Assembly (NCBI RefSeq): GCF_001295265.1
Contig: NZ_LJOD01000003.1
Location: forward strand, 1 to 64,000
DNA length: 64,000 nucleotides
Source of the DNA: Chryseobacterium indologenes
Lineage (GTDB): Bacteria > Bacteroidota > Bacteroidia > Flavobacteriales > Weeksellaceae
Direction: 5' to 3'
Shown here piece after piece: positions 7,599 to 16,850 of the stretch (position 1 is its first letter; each line of letters opens with the position of its first letter). The notes below the pieces were generated by a model. It was not told the origin of the DNA and made no database searches. It saw only the letters and a program-made list of their open reading frames with translations. The translations under genes were made by a program, and so were the position numbers.

Positions 7599-8681
7599 AT
7601 GAAAAAATATATTACCCCTGTACTGATTGCCCTTACTTTACTATCCTGCGGGAAAAAAGAAGAGGTGAAACCACAGGCTAAAAAAGGCTTTGAGCTGAGC
7701 AATACCATGTTGAGCTCCATTTCCCTCGCAAAAGTTGAAAAAAAATATATAGAAGATGAATATAATTTCTATGGAAAAATTTCTGCGGATAAAAACAGTT
7801 ATATTGATGTTTACCCTTTAGTTGGAGGAAATGTTTTAAGTGTGAATGCAGAGTTGGGAGATTATGTGAAAAAAGGTCAGGTTCTGGCTACAATCAGAAG
7901 CACAGAGCTCGCAGAAGTGCAGAAAGATGTAAGTGACGCCAAAACTGACCTGGTGGTTGCCCAGAATAACCTTCGGGTGGCTAAAGAAATGTTTGAAGGG
8001 AAACTAACCACAGAAAGAGAGGTTCTGGAAGCTAAAAGTGTTTTACAGAAAGCGCAGGACCAACTGCAGAGAGCTACTGCGGTAAGTACGGTATACAATG
8101 TGAGAAAAGGAAATATTTACAATGTTGTAGCCCCCATCAGCGGATACATTGTCCAGAAAAATATCAATAAAGATATGCAGCTGAGAAGTGACCGGAGTGA
8201 AAATATATTTGATGTAGCCAATACCACCAATGTATGGGCTATCATGAATGTGAATGAATCCGATATAGACAAAATCAGCCTTGGAATGAAAGCTCAGGTT
8301 TCAACTCTGTCTTACCCGGATAAAATTTTTGACGGAAAAATTGATAAAATATTTAAGATCATTGATCCCGAAACCAATGCCATGCAGGCAAGAGTTGTTC
8401 TGGATAATACAAACGGGCTTCTCATTCCGGAAAGTAAAGCAACCATAAAGGTTTCAAGCTCTGAAAGCAATACAGCACTTACCGTCCCTTCAAAAGCCGT
8501 GATTTTTGATGATAACAGAAGCTTTGTTGTGGTTTTTAAATCCAGAACCGATATTAAAGTGAAAGAAATAAAAGTACTGAAGCAGGTAGGAGAAGTTACC
8601 TATGTGGGAGGAGGCCTGTCTGAAGGAGAAGAAGTAATCACCAACAACCAGCTGCTGATTTACTGTTCCCTGAACAGCTAA
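7599..8681 (+). CDS. RND efflux periplasmic adaptor (HlyD/CzcB-like lipoprotein)
   Basis: This 360-residue membrane-fusion protein has a lipoprotein signal (LTLLSC, lipidated C17). A barrel-sandwich hybrid half motif VYPLVGGNVLSVNAELGDYV is followed by GQVLATI, a coiled-coil hairpin (about residues 100-165) and the second lipoyl half (NVVAPISGYIVQKNI). A beta-barrel and a C-terminal membrane-proximal domain complete it. It links the outer-membrane duct to the RND pump. It lacks the His-rich metal-binding N-terminus seen in some CzcB proteins. It lies 2 bases after the duct gene. Confidence 0.9.
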   Translation: MKKYITPVLIALTLLSCGKKEEVKPQAKKGFELSNTMLSSISLAKVEKKYIEDEYNFYGKISADKNSYIDVYPLVGGNVLSVNAELGDYVKKGQVLATIRSTELAEVQKDVSDAKTDLVVAQNNLRVAKEMFEGKLTTEREVLEAKSVLQKAQDQLQRATAVSTVYNVRKGNIYNVVAPISGYIVQKNINKDMQLRSDRSENIFDVANTTNVWAIMNVNESDIDKISLGMKAQVSTLSYPDKIFDGKIDKIFKIIDPETNAMQARVVLDNTNGLLIPESKATIKVSSSESNTALTVPSKAVIFDDNRSFVVVFKSRTDIKVKEIKVLKQVGEVTYVGGGLSEGEEVITNNQLLIYCSLNS

Positions 8682-8743
8682 TTTTTTAAACACCGCTTTA
8701 AAATTCTTTCAACGGCTTTTTTAGGTCATCAATGTAATCAATC

Positions 8744-11700
8744 ATGAATAAATTTATTAAAAATATAATTGCTTTTTCCTTAAAAAATAAAGCTTTTACT
8801 TTTATCTGGGTAGCCATTTTAGCAATATCAGGTTTCATCAGTTTCAAAAATATGCCTATTGAAGCTTTTCCTGACGTTACCAATACCCAGATTGTCATCA
8901 TTACTCAATGGAATGGGCGTAGCGCTGAAGAAGTAGAACGTTTTGTTACTACCCCCATCGAATTGGCTATGAGCCCGGTTCAAAAGAAAACAAGCGTAAG
9001 AAGTACCACCATGTTTGGACTTTCCATCGTTAAAATTCTGTTTGATGACGGGGTGGATGATACTTTTGCCAGGAATCAGGTCAATAACCAGTTAAGAACC
9101 ATTAGCCTTCCTGATGAGGTAGATCCCGAAGTTCAGCCACCCTACGGGCCAACCGGTGAGATTTTCAGATATACACTGGAAAGTAAAACCAAAGACTCCA
9201 GAGAACTGCTGACCCTTCAGAACTGGGTTATCGACCGTGCTTTAAGAGGTGTTCCCGGAGTAGCAGATATCAATGTTTTCGGAGGGCAGGACAAAGTTTT
9301 TGAATTAAGCATAGATCCGAGAGCGTTGGATAAATATAACCTGACCCCGCTTCAGGTATACGATGCAGTTACCAAAAGCAACCTGAATGTAGGAGGGGAT
9401 GTTATTGAAAAGAACGGCCAGGCTTACGTGGTAAGAGGTATAGGACTTGTGAAATCCATATCCGATATCGGAAATATCACCATACAGAACGACAGCGGAA
9501 ACCCGGTGCTGGTAAAAAATGTTGCAGATGTTCATGAAAGCTCTATGCCGAGAGTAGGACAGGCAGCCCTGAATAATCATGGCGATACCGTAGAAGGAAT
9601 TGTGGTGATGAGAAAAGGAGAAAACCCAAGAGAGGTTCTGGTAGGAGTAAAAGCAAAAATTAAAGAGCTCAACGATAAAATCCTTCCGAAAGATGTAAAG
9701 ATGGTTACCTTCTACGACAGGGATAACCTGATGGATTTTACCACACATACCGTAATGCATAACCTGATTGAAGGGATTGTGCTGGTAACTGTAATCGTTC
9801 TGATCTTTATGGCAGACTGGAGAACAACACTCATTGTTTCCATCATCATTCCTTTATCCCTGCTTTTTGCATTCCTGTGTTTAAAGCTGGCGGGAATGAG
9901 TGCGAACCTTCTTTCCCTGGGAGCTGTGGACTTCGGGATCATTATAGACGGAGCCGTCGTCATGGTGGAAGGTCTCTTCGTAATGCTTGATCATAAAGCT
10001 CATAAATATGGCTCGGAAAAATTCAACAAGTTGTCAAAAGGAGGATGGATCAAGCAGACAGGAACCGGCCTGGGAAAAGCAATTTTCTTCTCTAAACTGA
10101 TCATTATTACCTCCCTGATTCCTATTTTCTCATTTCAGAAAGTAGAAGGAAAGATGTTCTCGCCTCTTGCCTTTACCCTGGGCTTTGCCCTGATGGGTGC
10201 GCTGATATTCACGCTAACGCTGGTTCCGGTTCTTTCCCATATTTTATTAAATAAGAATGTAAAAGAAAAGAACAATCCGTTTGTTAATTTTTGGGACAGA
10301 ATTGTTTTAAAAGGCTTCAACTATACTTTTAAACATAAAAAAATGAGCCTTATTGTGGCCATTGTATTTTTAGGAGTAACATTATTTTCCGGAAAGTTTC
10401 TGGGAACCGAATTCCTGCCTCAGCTTAACGAAGGGTCCTTATGGATTACCGCCGAAATGCCGATGAGTTCATCATTAAAAGAATCACTGAAAACAGCCGA
10501 TCTTCTTAAGAAAGACATCATGAGTGTACCGGAAGTGACAGATGTTCTGGCACAGACAGGCCGAAGCAACGACGGGACAGACCCTAACGGATTCGGGTTT
10601 GTACAGTTTGCCGTAAACCTTAAGCCTAAAGATGAATGGAAACGTAAAATCAGCTATGAAGAACTGATTGACGAGATTGATAAAAAACTCAGAAGTTACC
10701 AGGGAATTACATTTAACTATTCACAGCCGATCTCTGATAATGTGGCTGAAGCAGTAGCCGGATTTAAAGCAGAAAACGGAATCAAGATTTATGGCGATAA
10801 TCTGGAAACTCTGGATAAGCTGGCAGAAGAAGTGCTGGCGCAGATTAAAAATGTAGACGGGGTAAAAGATCCGGGAATTATTAAAAATATAGGGCAGCCG
10901 GAAGTAAGTGTGGTTCTGGACAGGGATAAAATGGCGGCTTACGGAGTGATGCCTGCAGATGCACAGGCTGTTCTGGAAATGGCTTTCGGAGGAAAAACCG
11001 CTTCGGAAATGTTTGACGGTGAGCGGAAATTTCCCATCCGTCTCCGTTATTCTCAGGAATACAGGAAAGATGAAAATGATATTGCCTCATTAATGGTGCC
11101 TACACAGGACGGAGCCAAAATTCCTTTAAAGGAAATCAGCCGCATCGTAAAAGATAACGGCGCCGCATTTATCTACAGAGATGATATTAAAAGATATATC
11201 GGCGTGAAATTCTCTATCCGTGACCGTGACTTGGGAAGTACCATTGCGGATGCCCAGAAAAAAGTAGCGAATATTGAACTTCCGGAGGGCTATTCTATCG
11301 GGTGGACCGGACAGTTTGAAAACCAGCAGAGGGCTTCTCACAGGCTTGCTCAGGTGGTACCGGTGAGCATTCTGATGATCTTCTTTTTATTATTTATCCT
11401 GTTCGGGAATATGAAAGATTCACTTCTGGTACTGGCTAATGTGCCTTTTGCACTGATTGGAGGAATCATTGCGCTCCATATTACAGGAATTAATTTTGGA
11501 ATTTCTGCTGGAGTAGGAATGATTGCTCTTTTAGGAATCTGTATACAGAACGGGGTGATCCTGATTACGGAATTCCATCAGAATGTGAAAAACGGGCTTA
11601 CTATAGATGATGCTATCTTAAGCGGTGTTAAATCCAGAACAAGACCCGTGATCATGACGGCTCTTATGGCGTCCATCGGACTAATGCCGGCAGCTTTGTC

Positions 11701-11842
11701 TACCGGTATCGGGTCTGAATCGCAGAAACCTCTGGCTATTGTAATCATTGGAGGGCTGATTACAGCCACTGTTCTTACCCTGCTTATTTTCCCGATTATT
11801 TTCTGGATCTTTAACAGGACCAAAAAGTCCCGGCAGATTTAG
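8744..11842 (+). CDS. czcA: Heavy-metal RND efflux pump, CzcA/CusA family
   Basis: This 1032-residue protein has the length and two-fold repeated 12-helix plan of HME-RND pumps (FKNMPIEAFPDVTNTQ near the N-terminus, large periplasmic loops after TM1 and TM7). The TM4 signature at residues 396-410 reads DFGIIIDGAVVMVEG with D396, D402 and E409. This fits the HME1 pattern DFGx3DGAx3VE of pumps for divalent ions (Zn, Co, Cd, Ni) rather than the Cu/Ag pattern; the usual final Asn is Gly here. Substrate class is inferred from that motif. It sits 62 bases after the adaptor and ends at a terminator. Confidence 0.93.
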   Translation: MNKFIKNIIAFSLKNKAFTFIWVAILAISGFISFKNMPIEAFPDVTNTQIVIITQWNGRSAEEVERFVTTPIELAMSPVQKKTSVRSTTMFGLSIVKILFDDGVDDTFARNQVNNQLRTISLPDEVDPEVQPPYGPTGEIFRYTLESKTKDSRELLTLQNWVIDRALRGVPGVADINVFGGQDKVFELSIDPRALDKYNLTPLQVYDAVTKSNLNVGGDVIEKNGQAYVVRGIGLVKSISDIGNITIQNDSGNPVLVKNVADVHESSMPRVGQAALNNHGDTVEGIVVMRKGENPREVLVGVKAKIKELNDKILPKDVKMVTFYDRDNLMDFTTHTVMHNLIEGIVLVTVIVLIFMADWRTTLIVSIIIPLSLLFAFLCLKLAGMSANLLSLGAVDFGIIIDGAVVMVEGLFVMLDHKAHKYGSEKFNKLSKGGWIKQTGTGLGKAIFFSKLIIITSLIPIFSFQKVEGKMFSPLAFTLGFALMGALIFTLTLVPVLSHILLNKNVKEKNNPFVNFWDRIVLKGFNYTFKHKKMSLIVAIVFLGVTLFSGKFLGTEFLPQLNEGSLWITAEMPMSSSLKESLKTADLLKKDIMSVPEVTDVLAQTGRSNDGTDPNGFGFVQFAVNLKPKDEWKRKISYEELIDEIDKKLRSYQGITFNYSQPISDNVAEAVAGFKAENGIKIYGDNLETLDKLAEEVLAQIKNVDGVKDPGIIKNIGQPEVSVVLDRDKMAAYGVMPADAQAVLEMAFGGKTASEMFDGERKFPIRLRYSQEYRKDENDIASLMVPTQDGAKIPLKEISRIVKDNGAAFIYRDDIKRYIGVKFSIRDRDLGSTIADAQKKVANIELPEGYSIGWTGQFENQQRASHRLAQVVPVSILMIFFLLFILFGNMKDSLLVLANVPFALIGGIIALHITGINFGISAGVGMIALLGICIQNGVILITEFHQNVKNGLTIDDAILSGVKSRTRPVIMTALMASIGLMPAALSTGIGSESQKPLAIVIIGGLITATVLTLLIFPIIFWIFNRTKKSRQI

Positions 11843-11871
11843 TTTTCTTTCATTTATATTATATTAACTGG

Positions 11872-11901
11872 GCCTGGAATATTCTGTATTTCAGGCTTTT
11901 T
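11872..11901 (+). terminator. Terminator of efflux operon
   Basis: GCCTGGAATA pairs with TATTTCAGGC (one wobble) around a 5-base loop, followed by TTTTT. Confidence 0.8.
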
Positions 11902-11944
11902 CATAAAAGCTTTCACAAAGTTTTTTTCAATCCGGAAAATTATG

Positions 11945-11952
11945 TAAATTTG
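11945..11952 (+). promoter_or_regulatory. Possible distal tuf promoter (-7 element)
   Basis: TAAATTTG followed by CAG, 147 bases before tuf. No good -33 element is visible. Together with the proximal promoter it would give tuf two starts. Confidence 0.45.
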
Positions 11953-12028
11953 CAGTCTCAATACATTGAAATATAAGGTTTGTACTTCATTGGATTTGAA
12001 TATTGAAACTTTTTTTCATTAAAAAGGT

Positions 12029-12056
12029 TTTGGTATTTAAAAATTCATTATATTTG
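12029..12056 (+). promoter_or_regulatory. Proximal tuf promoter
   Basis: TATATTTG at 12049-12056, with TTTG at 12029-12032 (16-base spacer, shorter than usual), lies 43 bases before the tuf start codon. Confidence 0.7.
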
Positions 12057-12099
12057 CACACCGAAAATTTGAAAAACAATAAATAAATAATTTTAAATC

Positions 12100-13287
12100 A
12101 TGGCAAAGGAAACGTTTAATCGTAACAAACCACACTTGAACATTGGTACTATTGGTCACGTTGACCATGGTAAAACTACACTTACTGCAGCTATCAGTAG
12201 TGTATTAGCTAACAAGGGTCTTGCTGAGAAAAAAGATTTCTCTTCTATTGACTCTGCTCCAGAAGAAAAAGAAAGAGGTATCACTATTAATACAGCTCAC
12301 ATCGAGTACGAAACTGAAAACAGACACTATGCGCACGTTGACTGTCCAGGTCACGCCGACTATGTAAAGAACATGGTAACTGGTGCTGCTCAGATGGATG
12401 GAGCTATCTTAGTATGTGCTGCAACTGATGGACCAATGCCTCAAACTAGAGAGCACATCCTTCTTTGCCGTCAGGTAAACGTACCAAGAATCGTTGTTTT
12501 CATGAACAAAGTGGATATGGTGGATGATGCTGAGCTTTTAGAGCTTGTTGAACTTGAACTTAGAGATTTATTATCTACTTACGAATATGACGGAGATAAC
12601 TCTCCAGTAATCCAGGGATCTGCTCTTGGTGCTCTTAACGGAGATGAGAAGTGGGTTAAGACTGTTGAAGAATTAATGGATGCAGTTGATACTTGGATTG
12701 AGCAGCCTGTAAGAGATCAGGATAAGCCATTCTTGATGCCAATTGAAGACGTATTCTCTATTACAGGTAGAGGTACTGTAGCAACTGGTAGAATCGAGGC
12801 TGGTGTTATCAACACTGGTGATCCAGTTGATATCGTTGGTATGGGTGATGAAAAATTAACTTCTACAATTACAGGGGTTGAGATGTTCAGAAAAATCCTA
12901 GACAGAGGTGAAGCTGGTGATAACGTAGGTCTATTGTTGAGAGGTATTGAAAAAACTGACATCAAGAGAGGTATGGTTATCGCTAAGAAAGATTCTGTTA
13001 AGCCACACAAAAAATTCAAAGCTGAGGTTTATATCCTTTCTAAAGAAGAAGGTGGACGTCACACTCCATTCCACAACAAATACCGTCCTCAGTTCTACGT
13101 AAGAACTACTGACGTTACAGGTGAGATCTTCTTACCAGAAGGTGTAGAAATGGTAATGCCTGGTGATAACTTAACAATCACTGTAGAATTGCTTCAGCCA
13201 ATCGCTCTTAACGAGGGTCTTAGATTCGCGATCAGAGAAGGAGGTAGAACAGTTGGTGCAGGTCAGGTTACTGAAATCATCGAGTAA
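12100..13287 (+). CDS. tuf: Elongation factor Tu
   Basis: This 395-residue GTPase delivers aminoacyl-tRNA to the ribosome. The P-loop GHVDHGKT is at residues 19-26, with switch II DCPGH, NKVD and the later beta-barrel domains (motifs [11 protein letters not shown] and GGRHTPF). Length is normal for EF-Tu. It follows the efflux operon and precedes tRNA-Trp, secE and nusG, the common Bacteroidota order. Its codon choice is strongly biased (AGA, GGT, CTT), as expected for very high expression. A strong hairpin terminator follows. Confidence 0.98.
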   Translation: MAKETFNRNKPHLNIGTIGHVDHGKTTLTAAISSVLANKGLAEKKDFSSIDSAPEEKERGITINTAHIEYETENRHYAHVDCPGHADYVKNMVTGAAQMDGAILVCAATDGPMPQTREHILLCRQVNVPRIVVFMNKVDMVDDAELLELVELELRDLLSTYEYDGDNSPVIQGSALGALNGDEKWVKTVEELMDAVDTWIEQPVRDQDKPFLMPIEDVFSITGRGTVATGRIEAGVINTGDPVDIVGMGDEKLTSTITGVEMFRKILDRGEAGDNVGLLLRGIEKTDIKRGMVIAKKDSVKPHKKFKAEVYILSKEEGGRHTPFHNKYRPQFYVRTTDVTGEIFLPEGVEMVMPGDNLTITVELLQPIALNEGLRFAIREGGRTVGAGQVTEIIE

Positions 13288-13307
13288 TTATCTTAAAAAT
13301 ATAAAAG

Positions 13308-13342
13308 GCTTCCGTAAGGGATTTCTTTACGGAAGCTTTTTT
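13308..13342 (+). terminator. Terminator after tuf
   Basis: GCTTCCGTAA (13308-13317) pairs perfectly with TTACGGAAGC (13327-13336), followed by TTTTTT. Confidence 0.9.
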
Positions 13343-13347
13343 AAACT

Positions 13348-13418
13348 ACGGGCATCGTCCAATGGTAGGATACCGGTCTCCAAAACCGTTGATCAGGGTT
13401 CGAATCCTTGTGCCCGTG
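13348..13418 (+). tRNA. tRNA-Trp (anticodon CCA)
   Basis: The 71-base cloverleaf has acceptor ACGGGCA/TGCCCGT, D arm CGTC...GGAT, anticodon stem CCGGT/ACCGT with loop CTCCAAA (CCA), and T arm CAGGG-TTCGAAT-CCTTG. It lies between tuf and secE as in other Bacteroidota and is probably cotranscribed with secE-nusG. Confidence 0.94.
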
Positions 13419-13434
13419 CAAATATAAATATCGT

Positions 13435-13641
13435 ATGAGTTCATTTGTCGATTTTTTAAAAGGTTCTTATAACGAATTCAGACATAAAGTTGAATGGCCA
13501 AAGTGGGCTGATCTTCAGTCTTCTACAATTGTAGTGACTATAGCAACAGTAATCTTGGCATTATTTACCTTTGGAGTTGATGAATTGTTTTCTAAAGCAA
13601 TCAGCAACATAATTGGAATGCTAATTAACGTGTTCAACTAA
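13435..13641 (+). CDS. secE: Preprotein translocase subunit SecE
   Basis: This 68-residue protein has the SecE pattern: a cytosolic amphipathic helix with FLKGSYNEFRHKVEWPKWADLQ and a single transmembrane helix (about residues 28-50). It clamps SecY in the inner-membrane SecYEG channel. The start was placed at ATG 13435 (MSSFVDF); the longer reading from 13408 would begin inside tRNA-Trp. It begins 17 bases after the tRNA and nusG follows after 20 bases. Confidence 0.94.
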   Translation: MSSFVDFLKGSYNEFRHKVEWPKWADLQSSTIVVTIATVILALFTFGVDELFSKAISNIIGMLINVFN

Positions 13642-13661
13642 AACAAAAGTATTTTCCCATA

Positions 13662-14204
13662 ATGAGCGAATTGAAATGGTATGTGCTGAAAGCAATCAGC
13701 GGACAGGAAAATAAAGTGAAAAACTATATTGAGACAGAAATCAAACGTTTAGGGTTTGAGCAGTACGTTACTCAAGTGGTTATTCCTATGGAAAAGGTAA
13801 TTCAAATCAGAAACGGTAAAAAAGTTCCTAAAGAAAGACCTTACTATCCTGGGTACCTGATGATCGAGGCTGATCTGATGGGAGAAATTCCTCACGTTAT
13901 TAAAAATATTCCTGGTGTAATTTCTTTCCTAAGTTTAACAAAAGGAGGTGATCCTGTTCCGATGAGAAAATCTGAAGTGAACAGAATGCTTGGAAGAATG
14001 GATGAACTTTCAGAATTCGCAAGCGATGTTGAAATTCCATATGTAGTAGGAGAGAACGTTAAAGTGATTGACGGACCTTTCAACGGATTCAACGGTACAG
14101 TTGAAAAAATTCTTGAAGATAAAAAGAAAATTGAAGTTTCTGTATTAATCTTCGGTAGAAAAACCCCAATGGAACTTAGCTATATGCAAGTTGAAAAAGT
14201 ATAA
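13662..14204 (+). CDS. nusG: Transcription termination/antitermination factor NusG
   Basis: This 180-residue protein has the NGN domain (KWYVLKAISGQENKVKNYIE at the N-terminus, RPYYPGYLMIE, PGVISFL) and a C-terminal KOW motif (ENVKVIDGPFNGFNGTVEKI). It binds RNA polymerase clamp helices and couples transcription with Rho or ribosomes. In most Bacteroidota rplK follows directly. Here a terminator and 10.2 kb of accessory genes intervene. Confidence 0.97.
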   Translation: MSELKWYVLKAISGQENKVKNYIETEIKRLGFEQYVTQVVIPMEKVIQIRNGKKVPKERPYYPGYLMIEADLMGEIPHVIKNIPGVISFLSLTKGGDPVPMRKSEVNRMLGRMDELSEFASDVEIPYVVGENVKVIDGPFNGFNGTVEKILEDKKKIEVSVLIFGRKTPMELSYMQVEKV

Positions 14205-14224
14205 TACAACTTACTATAAAATAG

Positions 14225-14255
14225 AAAGACTGCTGAATAAGCAGTCTTTTTTATT
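14225..14255 (+). terminator. Terminator after nusG
   Basis: AAAGACTGCT and AGCAGTCTTT form a 10-bp stem around a short loop, followed by a T run. It marks the left edge of the accessory block. Confidence 0.88.
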
Positions 14256-14755
14256 TCATTAAAAAGCATACTCGGAGTTTGCATGTAATTTTTATTAACT
14301 ATATTCTATTCCAGGCAGGTTCTGAGCTGATCTCATATTATTCATTTCTGTCTTTATGATTAACAGAAAACACCAGTTTTTCTATTTAATACATTTAATC
14401 TCAGTTTCCGCATTATTTAATTAAGTGCTTTCCAATATTACGACTGATTCTTTATCAATCTGCAAAAATATTCTTTTTGTTATTGTTAATATTTTAATTT
14501 ATTGTGTTGTTTTTAGGTTTGTATTTAATATTTTTGTATTAAACTGCTTATTTTATTTACAATAAATAATTATTTTTTGATTATTATTCATATGGCATGC
14601 TTCTTGTAAGTTACTGTCTGACTAAATCCATAAATTTTATATGCTTTCCATTAATACTATGCCTGGCAGAAAGTAAAGGCTTTGCCGTGTCTGTTAGTTA
14701 ATCCGGAGTTCCGCATATAAAGCTAAAGTTAAGTAATCAATAAACACACATTTCA
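14256..14755 (+). other. Long AT-rich region before the secreted-protein gene cluster
   Basis: No reading frame of interest was found. TATTTTTG at 14529-14536 is a possible -7 element about 220 bases before the next gene, which would give a long leader. A weak hairpin (GGCA/TTGCC, near 14665-14685) lies in that leader. Nothing else is recognised. Confidence 0.4.
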
Positions 14756-15370
14756 ATGACGAAAATTATTTCGATGGCGCTTGTAGCAGGTGCTGTGCTT
14801 ATGAACGCTCAGGTTGGTATAAACACTGCCACACCCGAAAAAGAGTTAACCGTAAACGGGACAATGAAAACCTCAGGAATGGTTTTCAAGAAGCCCATGG
14901 AAAAGCTTGGTGCCAATGAAAATTATACTTTTATTATTAAATCTCCCGCACCGGAAAATAAAATTACAGCTTACAATGATTCCTTTGTACCTAATTCACC
15001 TGCACCCATTAATCTTATTCAGTTTAAAATAACCTGTGATCCTTCAGATAAAGATTGGGTAAACCAGTTTGATACTAAAATTAATGCTCAGAAGTTTTTT
15101 GTAGTGATCTCTTCTTTTGGTTTTACTCAGCCTGTGAGATCTTCTACAGATTGGGTAACCCCTGTTCCTCAGATCTATGCTTATCCCTTAGGGGGAACAT
15201 GGAAGCTGAAAGCAGATTATCAGGGCTTCTCTCCGGCCTCATCATTACCTACCGGTGAATGGACGCTTAATTTATTAGTTTTTGACAGATCCTATGCAAA
15301 GGATGTAAGTTCTACACAAGATCTTAAGGCCTCTTCTACGGGAGCTGCGGCAGCTCCTTTAATTCAATAA
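14756..15370 (+). CDS. Secreted hypothetical protein, copy 1 of a three-gene paralogous family
   Basis: This 204-residue protein has a signal peptide (residues 1-18, ending MNAQ). The mature N-terminus reads VGINTATPEKELTVNG, the VGI-T-P-LxV-G motif found at the start of many Bacteroidota surface and tail-fibre-like proteins. The rest is beta-rich, with IKSPAPENKIT, FFVVISSFGF and GEWTLNLLVFDRSYAKD. It shares the last pattern (WTxxLxVFxxSxxKD) with the next gene. There is no YPNP-type T9SS sorting domain. Spacing to the next copy is 9 bases, so the three form an operon. Function unknown. Confidence 0.82.
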   Translation: MTKIISMALVAGAVLMNAQVGINTATPEKELTVNGTMKTSGMVFKKPMEKLGANENYTFIIKSPAPENKITAYNDSFVPNSPAPINLIQFKITCDPSDKDWVNQFDTKINAQKFFVVISSFGFTQPVRSSTDWVTPVPQIYAYPLGGTWKLKADYQGFSPASSLPTGEWTLNLLVFDRSYAKDVSSTQDLKASSTGAAAAPLIQ

Positions 15371-15379
15371 AACACATTT

Positions 15380-16027
15380 ATGAAAAAAATTAGTTTATTA
15401 TTATGTATGGCTTTCGCTTCATTTGGAGTAAAGGCCCAGATCGGAATCAATACAGCCAACCCAAAAGGAACGCTTGATGTAGAAGGAGAAACTTTGGTAG
15501 AATCATATTTAATAGATACGGAAAATGCTCCGGCAAGAGGAAATTATCTGCTTCTTACCCGCTCCAAAGACAGTTCTCCTGTTGGAAAAGTAAAGATGCT
15601 TGATATTTCGCTTCGTAATGTAGCACCGGTGAATATGTATACCGTTATTTTGAAAAATGTAAAGCAGGATGAAGTGGTTAGCCTGAATACAGGATTGGAT
15701 GCAGATAAATATGTTCTTGCCATTACAGGAGCCGTTTTTACCGATGCGGTATCAGCTGCCAATACAAGTACCAACCCTAAATCATACGGGGCTTATTCTA
15801 CAGAAGTAACCAAAATTTCAAAAGGTGGAGTAAACTACCATGCTGTTAATTTAAGTTTTAAAGGAGCAGGTACTGTTTCTTCACAAAACGGAACATGGAC
15901 ATTCACTCTTAATGTTTTTGAGAAATCATTAGTTAAGGACTGGGGAACATTCAACGGTTCTGTTTCTGCTTCCGCTTCACCAATCTATTCAGGAGTTTCT
16001 GCTAATACCCCTCTGGGGCTTCAATAA
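15380..16027 (+). CDS. Secreted hypothetical protein, copy 2 of the paralogous family
   Basis: This 215-residue protein has a signal peptide ending VKAQ, then IGINTANPKGTLDVEG. A predicted beta domain follows, with YVLAITGAVF and, near the C-terminus, GTWTFTLNVFEKSLVKDWG. The layout is the same as in the gene before it, at about the same distance from the N-terminus, pointing to tandem duplication followed by strong divergence. No known domain is recognised. The next copy starts 6 bases after its stop codon. Confidence 0.82.
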   Translation: MKKISLLLCMAFASFGVKAQIGINTANPKGTLDVEGETLVESYLIDTENAPARGNYLLLTRSKDSSPVGKVKMLDISLRNVAPVNMYTVILKNVKQDEVVSLNTGLDADKYVLAITGAVFTDAVSAANTSTNPKSYGAYSTEVTKISKGGVNYHAVNLSFKGAGTVSSQNGTWTFTLNVFEKSLVKDWGTFNGSVSASASPIYSGVSANTPLGLQ

Positions 16028-16033
16028 AAAAAT

Positions 16034-16702
16034 ATGAGAAAAAAAATTTATATCACAATAATAATGACTCTGGGTTTATTTCTGAATGCCCAGACAGGTA
16101 AAGTAGGAATCAAAACAGATAAACCTACAGAGACCCTGGATGTGAACGGAAAAAGTTATACAGATGCTTTGTATCTGAGAAATCCGGGAGAGCCTACCAT
16201 GACAGGAGGAAGCTTTTTAGCAACTTCTGAAAACGGTCTTCAATTGTATGACCCAACCCTGGAAAGCAGCGGGCTGTTTAATTATATCAAACTTACCCTT
16301 ACAGGAGTTTCCGGAAATGGAATCACAGATTATGACACTAAGATAGACGCCAATAATTTCTTAGTCGTCCTGCACAATTACTCATTTAAACTGAATGATA
16401 ATTCTACCAATGTAATGCTGGATTACGGGGATAACGGAATTAATGATAACAGACAGGGATCTCCGGATGTAACCGCTTTCAAAAGCAATGGAACATGGCA
16501 TATCAAAGCAAAATTTACAGACAGCAGGATTATTGCCACCAACAGCAATCCTCCATCCAGAACCTATAATAATTTTACAGTAGACCTTTATTTAATGGCG
16601 TATAAGAGATTAATCACAAAACAAAATATAAGCAACATAAATGCAGACCTGGGAGGGACAGATGGTTCTGCTCAAACAATTGATAAACCTTCAGGATTTT
16701 AG
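16034..16702 (+). CDS. Secreted hypothetical protein, copy 3 of the paralogous family
   Basis: This 222-residue protein has a signal peptide ending FLNAQ, then VGIKTDKPTETLDVNGKSY. Shared positions with the two copies upstream include YDTKIDANNFLVVLHNYSF (compare FDTKINAQKFFVVISSFGF in copy 1) and a C-terminal NFTVDLYLMAYKRLITKQ (compare WTLNLLVFDRSYAKD). It is the last gene of the cluster and is followed by a terminator. Function unknown; a surface-exposed role is inferred from the signal peptide and family. Confidence 0.82.
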   Translation: MRKKIYITIIMTLGLFLNAQTGKVGIKTDKPTETLDVNGKSYTDALYLRNPGEPTMTGGSFLATSENGLQLYDPTLESSGLFNYIKLTLTGVSGNGITDYDTKIDANNFLVVLHNYSFKLNDNSTNVMLDYGDNGINDNRQGSPDVTAFKSNGTWHIKAKFTDSRIIATNSNPPSRTYNNFTVDLYLMAYKRLITKQNISNINADLGGTDGSAQTIDKPSGF

Positions 16703-16729
16703 TTTAAATATAAATTTCGGGTTGCATTA

Positions 16730-16761
16730 AAAAGTCATACATTATGTTATGACTTTTTTTA
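16730..16761 (+). terminator. Terminator after the secreted paralog cluster
   Basis: AAAAGTCATA pairs with TATGACTTTT, followed by a T run. Confidence 0.85.
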
Positions 16762-16824
16762 TTGGCTAAATGCATCAACCGTAAAAATGGCCGTGAAATC
16801 TTCTGTTTTTCTTTCATCTTTCTT

Positions 16825-16832
16825 TACTTTTG
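16825..16832 (+). promoter_or_regulatory. Promoter -7 element before membrane glycosyltransferase
   Basis: TACTTTTG lies 19 bases before the ATG at 16851. It overlaps the in-frame TTG at 16830, which rules that codon out as the start and implies a leader of only about 12 bases. Confidence 0.65.
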
Positions 16833-16850
16833 CTTTTTAGAAATCTATAT

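Noticed and set aside
9305..9760. 151-codon minus-strand frame inside the RND pump gene
   Set aside because: Antisense shadow with unlikely composition (many His, Tyr and Cys) and no motif.
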